A DNA stretch of 64,000 nt from NCBI GenBank assembly GCA_023416735.1, contig JAEZGX010000020.1, forward strand, positions 124,001-188,000. The letters run 5' to 3'. The notes below the pieces were generated by a model. The model searched no databases and was not told where the DNA came from. It saw only the letters and a program-made list of their open reading frames with translations. How positions within the stretch are numbered: the stretch's first letter is position 1; every line of letters begins with the position of its first letter. Made by a program: the position numbers and the translations under genes. Origin of the DNA: Verrucomicrobiota bacterium. Its GTDB lineage: Bacteria; Verrucomicrobiota; Verrucomicrobiia; Opitutales; Opitutaceae. Positions 57,828-64,000 of the stretch are shown in pieces.

Positions 57828-58739
57828 ATGACGCACGAACCGGCAGAACTCGATCTCGTAGTGGATGCTGTGACGGTGAGCTATCCGAACGGCCATGTGG
57901 CGCTGCGCGAGGCGAGTTTCCGGTTGGCGGGCGGGACGATCTGCGCGCTGGTCGGAGTGAACGGCAGCGGGAAATCGACGCTGTTCAAGGCCATCATGGG
58001 ACTGGTGCGTCCGGCGGCGGGCGCGGTGCGAATCGGCGGTGCGGCGGTGAGGGCGGCGTTGAAACGAAACCTGGTCGCGTATGTGCCGCAGGCGGAGGAA
58101 GTGGACTGGAGTTTTCCCGTGAGCGTGTGGGACGTGGTGATGATGGGACGCTACGGCTACATGAATTTCATGCGGATCCCGCGGGCGGAAGATAAGCGCG
58201 TGGTGGAGGAGAGCTTGACGCGCGTGGGGATGCTGGAATTTCGCGAGAGGCAGATCGGGGAGTTGTCGGGCGGGCAGCGGAAGCGGGTGTTCTTGGCGCG
58301 GGCGTTGGCGCAGCAAGGGCGGGTGATCCTGCTCGACGAGCCGTTTACGGGCGTGGATGTGAATACCGAGCTCGCGATTATCGCGTTGCTGCGAGAGCTG
58401 CGCGCGGAAGGAAAGATCATGCTGGTGTCGACGCACAACCTCGGGTCGGTGCCGGAGTATTGCGACCAGGTGGTGTTGATCAAACGGACGGTGCTGGCGG
58501 CGGGGCCGACGTCGGACGTGTTTACGGAGGAGAATCTGTTGCGGGCTTTCGGCGGCGTGTTGCGGCATTTCCGGTTTGGTGAATCGACGGTGCAGAGGCA
58601 TGACGGCCGGGCGGTGACGCTGCTAACGGACGATGAGCGGCCGCTTGTATTCGGAAAAGATGGACACGTGGAGTATCGCGAACGGTTGGGGCGGGAAGAT
58701 GTTTTGAAAGGGCGGGCGGAAGGGGAGGAGGATTTGTGA
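57828..58739 (+). CDS. Metal ABC importer ATPase (SitB/MntB-like)
   Basis: 303 aa. Walker A GVNGSGKST, Q-loop YVPQAEEVDWSFPVSV (the Q-x-x-x-x-D-W-x-F-P pattern typical of Mn/Zn ABC ATPases), signature LSGGQRKRVFLARAL, Walker B VILLDEPFTGVD and switch His in VSTHNLGSVPEYCD. The C-terminal 45 residues extend past the usual ATPase end (RAVTLLTDDERPLVFGKDG). Twenty base pairs after the binding-protein gene, 51 bp before the first permease gene. Confidence 0.92.
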   Translation: MTHEPAELDLVVDAVTVSYPNGHVALREASFRLAGGTICALVGVNGSGKSTLFKAIMGLVRPAAGAVRIGGAAVRAALKRNLVAYVPQAEEVDWSFPVSVWDVVMMGRYGYMNFMRIPRAEDKRVVEESLTRVGMLEFRERQIGELSGGQRKRVFLARALAQQGRVILLDEPFTGVDVNTELAIIALLRELRAEGKIMLVSTHNLGSVPEYCDQVVLIKRTVLAAGPTSDVFTEENLLRAFGGVLRHFRFGESTVQRHDGRAVTLLTDDERPLVFGKDGHVEYRERLGREDVLKGRAEGEEDL

Positions 58740-58790
58740 GCGACGGGGTGAATCGCCTGCAAGCAGGCTCCTACACGAGAGGGTGAGCCT

Positions 58791-59699
58791 ATGATCGAGA
58801 CGCTGCTGACGCCCTTCCAGTATGAGTATATGCTGAAGGCCATTCTGGTGAGTGGCGTAATCGGAGGGGTGTGTGCGTTTCTGTCGTGTTTCGTGACCTT
58901 GCGCGGGTGGTCGCTGATGGGCGATGCGTTGTCGCATGCGGTGGTGCCAGGCGTGGCGATCGCGTATTACATCGGCTGGCCCTTTGCGGCTGGGGCGTTT
59001 CTGACGGGTGTGCTGGCGGCGGCAGGGATGGGGTTTGTGAAGACGAAAACGCGCTTGCGGGAGGATGCGGTGATCGGGGTGGTGTTCACGGCGTTCTTCG
59101 CGTTCGGGCTGCTGTTGATTTCGCTGTATCCGAGCGAGATCGATCTGCGGTCGATTATTTTTGGCAACATCCTCGGCATCTCGAATCGCGATATCGTGCA
59201 GATGCTGATCATCTCAGCGGCGACCGTCCTGGTGTTGGGGGTGAAGTGGCGGGATCTTTTGCTTTATTGTTTCGATCCGAACCAGGCGCGGACGTTGGGG
59301 TTGAATACGACGTTTTTGCATGGGCTGTTGCTGACGTTGTTGTCGGCGACGGCGGTGGCGGCGCTGCAGACGGTCGGCGCGGTGTTGGTGGTCGCGATGC
59401 TAGTGACGCCGGGAGCGACGGCGTATTTGTTGACGGATCGTTTTGGGAAGATGATCGCAATAGCGGTGACGCTCGGAGTGGTGACGTCGCTGGTGGGCGC
59501 GTATGCGAGCTACTTTTTCGATGGCTCGACGGGTGGGTGCATCGTGACACTGCAGAGCGCGTTGTTCGTGGTGGCGCTGATTTGGGCGCCGAAGCATGGG
59601 ATTCGCGCGGCGCGGAGGCGCGGGCGGATGGCGGCGAGTGAAACGGAAATGGACGCGAGCGGGGGCGAATTGGGAAGAGGGCGCGGAGGTGAGTCGTGA
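58791..59699 (+). CDS. Metal ABC importer permease 1 (SitC/MntC-like)
   Basis: 302 aa, about eight membrane helices. Family motifs are SGVIGGVCAFLSCFVTLRGW, SLMGDALSHAVVPG, IIFGNILGISNRD, LLYCFDPNQARTLGLNT and ALQTVGAVLVVAMLVTPGATA. The Arg/Gly-rich cytoplasmic tail (about residues 265-302) is longer than usual. Its stop overlaps the GTG of the second permease by 4 bp (GTGA), so translation is probably coupled. Together they would form a heterodimeric channel. Confidence 0.92.
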   Translation: MIETLLTPFQYEYMLKAILVSGVIGGVCAFLSCFVTLRGWSLMGDALSHAVVPGVAIAYYIGWPFAAGAFLTGVLAAAGMGFVKTKTRLREDAVIGVVFTAFFAFGLLLISLYPSEIDLRSIIFGNILGISNRDIVQMLIISAATVLVLGVKWRDLLLYCFDPNQARTLGLNTTFLHGLLLTLLSATAVAALQTVGAVLVVAMLVTPGATAYLLTDRFGKMIAIAVTLGVVTSLVGAYASYFFDGSTGGCIVTLQSALFVVALIWAPKHGIRAARRRGRMAASETEMDASGGELGRGRGGES

Positions 59700-60568
59700 C
59701 GAGATTACTCGAGCCGTTTCAGTATCCGTTCATGGTGGACGCGATGATCGCGGGCATCGTGGTGGGAGCGGTGTGCGCGGTGTTGTCGTGTTATTTGGTG
59801 TTGAAAGGATGGTCGTTGATGGGTGACGCGATTTCGCACGCGGTGCTGCCCGGAATCGTGCTGGCGTATGCGGCGGGAGTGCCGCTGGCCTTGGGCGCGT
59901 TTGGGTCGGGATTGGCGTGCGCGTTGCTGACCGGTTACGTGAAGGCGAACAGCCGCGTGAAGGAGGATACGGCGATGGGCGTGGTGTTCACGGGATTGTT
60001 CGCGCTGGGATTGGTGATCTTCACGAAAGTGGAAACGGATCTGCACCTGGATCACATCCTGTTTGGAAACATCCTCGGGCTGGCGGAAGGAGATCTGCGC
60101 GACACGCTGATCACCGGAGCGATCACGCTGGGAGCGGTGATGATCTGGAGGAAGGATCTGCTGCTCTTCTGTTTCGATCCGGCGCAGGCGCGCACGGTGG
60201 GATTGCGGACGGGAGTATTGAACTACGGGCTGTTGTCGCTGCTCGCGTTGACGATCGTGGTGTCGCTGAAGGCGGTGGGAATTATTCTCGTGATCGCGAT
60301 GCTGGTGACGCCGGGATGTATCGGATATTTGATGACGGACCGGTTCGGACGCATGATGGGAATCGCGGTGGTGAGCGCGGTGGCGTCGAGTTTCGGAGGT
60401 GTGTATGTGAGTTTCTTTGTGAATGCGTCGACCGGCGCGTGCATCGTGTTGCTGCAGGCGGCACTCTTCGTGGCGGCGCTGGTGTGGGCGCCGAAGCATG
60501 GGTTAAGGGCGAGGCGGCGGGCGCGACTGGCGGGGATGGTGGCAAGAGGCGGGTTAGGAACGCGGTAA
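59696..60568 (+). CDS. Metal ABC importer permease 2 (SitD/MntD-like)
   Basis: 290 aa from a GTG (59696). Same fold as permease 1: AGIVVGAVCAVLSCYLVLKG, SLMGDAISHAVLPG, ILFGNILGLAEGD, LLFCFDPAQARTVGLRT, SLKAVGIILVIAMLVTPGC. The two permeases are clearly paralogous. Two unlike permeases with a regulator of the DtxR/MntR group match SitABCD/YfeABCD-type manganese/iron systems more than ZnuABC, which has one permease. The adenine deaminase gene follows 44 bp on. Confidence 0.92.
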   Translation: MTRLLEPFQYPFMVDAMIAGIVVGAVCAVLSCYLVLKGWSLMGDAISHAVLPGIVLAYAAGVPLALGAFGSGLACALLTGYVKANSRVKEDTAMGVVFTGLFALGLVIFTKVETDLHLDHILFGNILGLAEGDLRDTLITGAITLGAVMIWRKDLLLFCFDPAQARTVGLRTGVLNYGLLSLLALTIVVSLKAVGIILVIAMLVTPGCIGYLMTDRFGRMMGIAVVSAVASSFGGVYVSFFVNASTGACIVLLQAALFVAALVWAPKHGLRARRRARLAGMVARGGLGTR

Positions 60569-60612
60569 GAAAAACGGCTTTCGCGGAAGCGGTCGGTGCT
60601 GTTGACTGCGGC

Positions 60613-62421
60613 ATGCTCACGCGATTTTCGGTTGCTCCGCTTCACACGATGACTCGAACGCTGGCCGCGGTGGCGATGGGGCGCGAGGCGCCGGATTTGG
60701 TGATCACGGGCGGGCGCGTGTTGTCGACTTATACGGAGCGGATTCACGACGGCCGAGAGATCTGGATCAAGGGAGGGCGGATCGCGGCGGTTAAGGCGGC
60801 GGGGACGTTCAAGGCGGTGAAAGGGGCGGGGAAGAAGACGAAGGTTTTTGATGTGGCCGGAGGGATTCTGGCGCCGGGATTGGTCGATCCGCATATTCAC
60901 ATCGAAAGCGCGATGATGACGGCGTGCGCGTATGCGGAAGGGGCGTTGCTGAATGGAACGACGACGATCTTCTGCGACAGCCACGAGATCGGCAACGTGT
61001 GCGATGTGGCCGGCGTGGAGTGGATGTTGGAAGATGCGCGGCAGGCGCCGCTGTCGATTTTTCTGACGGTGCCGAGCACGGTGCCGGCAACGACGCCGAA
61101 GTTCGAAACGGCCGGCGGGGATTTGACGCCGAGGAAGATCGGAAAGCTGTTCGACCGGTGGCCGGAGGCGGTCGCGCTGGGGGAGAAGATGGACTTCGTG
61201 CAAGTGGCGATGGGCGATGAGCGGAGTCACGCGATCCTGGCCGAAGCGATCCGGCGAGGGCGGCCGGTGTGCGGGCATATTTACGGACGCGAGTTTGTGG
61301 CGGCGGGGGCGGCGAGTGGAATTACGGATACGCACGAAGCGATCGACCGGGACATCGCGGACGATTTTCTGGAGTCCGGAATCTGGGTGTTCTTGCGCGG
61401 CGGGCCGCCGACGACGCCGTGGCATTCGCTGCCGCAGGCGATCAAGACCGTGACGGAGTTGGGCGCGAATCCGAAGCGCGTGTGCGTGTGCACGGATGAC
61501 CGGGATGCGGACGATCTGTTTTTATTTGGAATGGATTGGGTCGTGCGGGAAGCGGTGAAGGCGGGAATGGAGCCGGTGACGGCGTGGAGCATGGGCTCGC
61601 TGCATCCGGCGACGCGGTATGCAAAAGATGGAGACATCGGCGGGCTTGGGCACGCGCGGCGGGCGGACCTCGTGTTGTTGAACGACGCGCTCGAGGTGCA
61701 GAACACGTGGTTTGGCGGCGAACTCGTGGTGAAAAATCGGAAAATCACGCCGGTGTTGGATGCGGCGTTGAGCAAGCGCTACCGGTATCCGCGGGCGGCG
61801 TATCAGACGGTGAAGCTGCCGCGGAAAGTGAAGCTGACGCCGGAACTGCCGACGAGGCCGGTGACGGCGAATGTGATCAAGGCGGCACTGCCGGGAATCA
61901 TTTTGTTGCACGAAAAAGTGCGGCTGGAGCCGGCGGCGGGGGAGACGTGGACGGATCTATTCGCGAAGCACGGATTGTGTTTTGTGAGCGTGGTGGAGCG
62001 TCATGGGAAGTCGGGAGCGGTGGCGCACGGTTTGTTGAAGGATTTCGGACTGAAGGACGGCGCGGTCGGCAGCTCGGTCGGGCACGATGCGCACAACATC
62101 ATCGTGGCGGGGACGAACGAAGCGGACATGCAAGTGGTGTTGGCCACGATCAAGAGACTGCGCGGCGGCGTTTGCGTGGTGCGCGGAGGAAAGGTGATCG
62201 CGAGTGTGGCGCTGCCGGTGGCGGGGTTGATTTCGGATCAGCGCGCGACGGTGGTGGCGAAGGAGACGACGGCGTTGAAGAAGGCGTGGACGGCGGCGGG
62301 CTGCACGCTGCCCTACATGGGCTTCAACTTGATTCCGTTGTCGGTGATTCCGGAGATTCGGATCACGGACAAGGGGTTGGTGACGGTGCCGGGGATGGAG
62401 ATTTTGCCGTTGTTTGAGTGA
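60613..62421 (+). CDS. ade: Adenine deaminase
   Basis: 602 aa amidohydrolase converting adenine to hypoxanthine in purine salvage. Metal/active-site blocks: GLVDPHIHIESAMMT, TTTIFCDSHEIGNVCD, VCGHIYGR, VCVCTDDRDADDL, and the C-terminal ade-specific SSVGHDAHNIIVAGTNEADM. The start is ATG 60613 (MLTRFSVAPLHTM) or the Met at 60649 (MTRTLAAVAM). Characterised Ade enzymes need manganese or iron, which fits its place directly after the importer, where it is probably cotranscribed and may respond to the same regulator; that link is inference. Confidence 0.88.
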   Translation: MLTRFSVAPLHTMTRTLAAVAMGREAPDLVITGGRVLSTYTERIHDGREIWIKGGRIAAVKAAGTFKAVKGAGKKTKVFDVAGGILAPGLVDPHIHIESAMMTACAYAEGALLNGTTTIFCDSHEIGNVCDVAGVEWMLEDARQAPLSIFLTVPSTVPATTPKFETAGGDLTPRKIGKLFDRWPEAVALGEKMDFVQVAMGDERSHAILAEAIRRGRPVCGHIYGREFVAAGAASGITDTHEAIDRDIADDFLESGIWVFLRGGPPTTPWHSLPQAIKTVTELGANPKRVCVCTDDRDADDLFLFGMDWVVREAVKAGMEPVTAWSMGSLHPATRYAKDGDIGGLGHARRADLVLLNDALEVQNTWFGGELVVKNRKITPVLDAALSKRYRYPRAAYQTVKLPRKVKLTPELPTRPVTANVIKAALPGIILLHEKVRLEPAAGETWTDLFAKHGLCFVSVVERHGKSGAVAHGLLKDFGLKDGAVGSSVGHDAHNIIVAGTNEADMQVVLATIKRLRGGVCVVRGGKVIASVALPVAGLISDQRATVVAKETTALKKAWTAAGCTLPYMGFNLIPLSVIPEIRITDKGLVTVPGMEILPLFE

Positions 62422-62480
62422 GCGCTTTCTTTTGCTGCCCGCGAAACACGCTCAAGGACGCGAAAGCGGAAAAGGTGTGA

Positions 62481-62510
62481 ACCACGAAGGACACGAACAG
62501 ACACGAAGGC
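62481..62510 (+). repeat. Three tandem 10-bp units ACACGAAGGn
   Basis: ACCACGAAGG, ACACGAACAG and ACACGAAGGC follow each other exactly at 62481-62510, in the 101-bp gap between the adenine deaminase and the next gene. Related words (CGAAACACG, CAAGGACGCGAA) precede it. Similar ACGAAGGACACGAAGG strings are, to my recollection, common intergenic repeats in verrucomicrobial genomes. Function unknown; only 12 bp separate it from the next ATG. Confidence 0.5.
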
Positions 62511-62522
62511 GGACGTTAACTA

Positions 62523-63500
62523 ATGAAAAACAACCGACTGATGTGGGTGGTTGCGTTGCTGGCGGTGGGCGTCGCGGTGTGGCAGAGCTTTCGCGCGCGC
62601 GAGTGGCGTCGCTCGATGGGTGCGCAGGCAGCAGAGCTCGAGCAGACGCGAATGGAAACGGCGGCGATGCGCGGCGAGATCGAGGAGATGCGAGAGAAAG
62701 CGCAGGCGGCGGATGAGGATGTTGCGCGGTTGTTACGTGCGATCGAGACGAGTCAGGCGACGGGGCGGCAAGCGGAGATGCCGAAGTTGAGCGGCGGGCG
62801 GGTGAGTCGGGCGGAGGTGGAGGAGCGGTTCCGACGCGCGCGGGAGTTGGCGAAGAGTGCCCAGGATGATGCGGCGGCGACGGAGGAGTTGCTGTGGTGT
62901 TTCGATGAAGGGATGGGCTATGGCTTCAGTTTCATGGTGCTGCGCGGAGAGCTGATGGAAGCGATGGGCGAGCTGGCGAAGAGGTATCCACCGATGCGCG
63001 ACGCGATGGTGGACCGGCGCGAACGGGCGGAGCGGGATTTTTTGGCGGACGCGAAGGAGATGGACCGCGTCACGGAATTTGCGGTGTTGAGCACAAGGCT
63101 CGATGAGCGGCACCGCATCGTCGATGCCATGAGCAAACTGCCGAAAGGCGACAACCGGCGTGGGACGCTGATGAACTATGGCGGGTTCGATGAACTGCTG
63201 GAGACGCGCCGCTACGGCGAGATTGTGGCGGAGCAGTCGGGGGCAGAAATGAATCAACGATTCGAATTTAGGAAGGCGGCGGGGAACGCGAACATGACCT
63301 TAGCTGAACGAGCGGACTATCATCGCCACTTGGCCGAAGCGGCGGCAAAGAATGTCGAAGCGCTCGCCGGGGCGGGCAATTTGAACGAGGCGCGGGAACT
63401 CGCGGCGAAAATAATCGAGTTAGACGACACGCCGGAGACACGACGGGTGCTCAGCGAACGGCTAGCGCGGGCCGGGCGGGCTGAGTTGCTGGAGCGTTGA
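62523..63500 (+). CDS. Membrane-anchored coiled-coil protein, unknown function
   Basis: 325 aa. One N-terminal membrane segment (LMWVVALLAVGVAVWQSF) followed by a coiled coil at about residues 32-85 (AQAAELEQTRMETAAMRGEI, EDVARLLRAIETSQATG). A helical body follows (ELLWCFDEGMGYGFSFMVLR, ERRDREQ-type charged helices near 165) with a TPR-like end (GNLNEARELAAKIIELDDTP). No enzymatic motif seen. Stands alone between the adenine deaminase and the GT2 gene. Confidence 0.65.
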   Translation: MKNNRLMWVVALLAVGVAVWQSFRAREWRRSMGAQAAELEQTRMETAAMRGEIEEMREKAQAADEDVARLLRAIETSQATGRQAEMPKLSGGRVSRAEVEERFRRARELAKSAQDDAAATEELLWCFDEGMGYGFSFMVLRGELMEAMGELAKRYPPMRDAMVDRRERAERDFLADAKEMDRVTEFAVLSTRLDERHRIVDAMSKLPKGDNRRGTLMNYGGFDELLETRRYGEIVAEQSGAEMNQRFEFRKAAGNANMTLAERADYHRHLAEAAAKNVEALAGAGNLNEARELAAKIIELDDTPETRRVLSERLARAGRAELLER

Positions 63501-63509
63501 AGCGGCGCT

Positions 63510-64000
63510 TCAGCGAACCGATTCAGGTGTGCGAGCGAGGCGTGCGGAGGTCGCGCGCTTCGCAGGCGGAGGTGTTTGCGCGGCGAGTTCGGCGGGTGAG
63601 GTGCCGAGAAGGTAGCGGATGAGCAGGCGGGCGTTGAGCCACTGCTGGGCGACAGCGCCGCGTTGAGTGTAGCGGCGGGCGGACGTCGTAACGGGCGCGG
63701 GAAGGGAGTGAACGCGGGTGGCGGAGCGGGCGCGCTGGAGGAGTGCGACGTCGTCGAACAAAGGCCAATCCGGAAAGCCGCCGAGGGCGTCGTAGAATTC
63801 GCGACGGATCAGAATGCCTTGTTCGCCGAAGCGCGTGAACACCGAGTCGAAACGCGTGAACCAGCCGCACGCGCGAAGGAAGAAAGACGGAGAGTCGTAG
63901 CGCAGCCGGAACGTGGCGATTTGGGCGTCGGTTTCGACGGTGAAGTGCGAGAAGAGCGTGCCGGCTTCGGGGGGAAGTTGCGTGTCGGCGTGGAGGAAGA
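63510..64000 (-). CDS. Family-2 glycosyltransferase (TIGR04283-like), C-terminal part
   Basis: The frame is open to the window edge, so the start lies outside. Reading in from 64000 it gives FLHADTQLPPEAGTLF, the HAD-containing substrate/metal motif of the small GT2 family often encoded with rSAM/selenodomain proteins. FRLRYDSPSFFLRACGWFTR follows, then FGEQGILIRREFYDALGGFP and the end with a Leu/Ala-rich, basic tail. A GTG at 63842 is an internal valine, not a start. Probable membrane-associated glycosyl transfer; partners are outside the window. Confidence 0.8.
   Translation of the reverse strand, partial: FLHADTQLPPEAGTLFSHFTVETDAQIATFRLRYDSPSFFLRACGWFTRFDSVFTRFGEQGILIRREFYDALGGFPDWPLFDDVALLQRARSATRVHSLPAPVTTSARRYTQRGAVAQQWLNARLLIRYLLGTSPAELAAQTPPPAKRATSARLARTPESVR

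Noticed and set aside
62481..62510. Tandem units as a CRISPR array
   Set aside because: Units are 10 bp with no spacers and no cas genes in the window.

Overview
The window is 64 kb of GC-rich, gene-dense bacterial chromosome with short intergenic gaps and no plasmid, phage, IS or CRISPR content. The best guess is an Opitutaceae-like verrucomicrobium. Supporting evidence is a PEP-CTERM surface protein, a CE15 glucuronoyl esterase (a family characterised in Opitutus), a rhamnosidase and other glycan genes, a divergent PVC-style histidyl-tRNA synthetase, a SatD gene, and rpmF-plsX-fabH order. The assignment is inference; no 16S gene or other phylogenetic marker is present. Many genes lack a clear Shine-Dalgarno sequence, and the GC bias produces very long antisense reading frames, which were discarded.

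Layout. 1-2.2 kb: end of hisS, cytidine deaminase, kbl. 2.3-4.9 kb: a SatD gene behind three phased direct repeats, overlapping a DUF3307-like membrane gene and followed by a polytopic membrane protein. 4.9-9 kb: CrtI-like flavoprotein, SDR fusion, secreted esterase. 9-15 kb: SulP-STAS-cNMP transporter with an upstream hairpin, CE15 esterase, an EF-hand gene broken by an amber codon, aldo/keto reductase. 14.7-20.7 kb (minus): GT-C-like membrane protein, ADOP-type FtsX permease, AlkC-like repair protein. 20.9-24.8 kb: PEP-CTERM protein, acyltransferase, metallophosphatase, NucA-type nuclease. 24.8-38 kb is a carbohydrate region: secreted protein, Tat-exported hydroxypyruvate-isomerase-like protein, DoxX, histidine phosphatase, MFS sugar carrier, GH78-like rhamnosidase divergent from a LacI regulator, and a three-gene set of exported proteins (ThuA-like, PQQ/cytochrome c dehydrogenase, TIM barrel). 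38-49.7 kb is mostly housekeeping: a 725-aa protein of unknown function, tsaE, thiL, a BamD-like protein, fabH, plsX, rpmF (too short for routine ORF calling), uppP, trpD, glmM and a TPR protein.

49.7-52.3 kb is a compact minus-strand operon: an orphan ParA ATPase, a 282-aa protein of unknown function and a coiled-coil protein, with a perfect 8-bp inverted repeat upstream. No ParB is present. It is the strongest candidate in the window for an undescribed cell-organisation system. 52.3-62.4 kb is a metal locus: MFS protein, Fbp-type double permease and a DtxR/MntR regulator on the left, and a porin-like protein plus a complete SitABCD/MntABC-type importer on the right. A perfect palindrome lies between regulator and importer. 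A predicted metal-dependent adenine deaminase follows the importer directly. The window closes with a coiled-coil membrane-anchored protein and the end of a family-2 glycosyltransferase.
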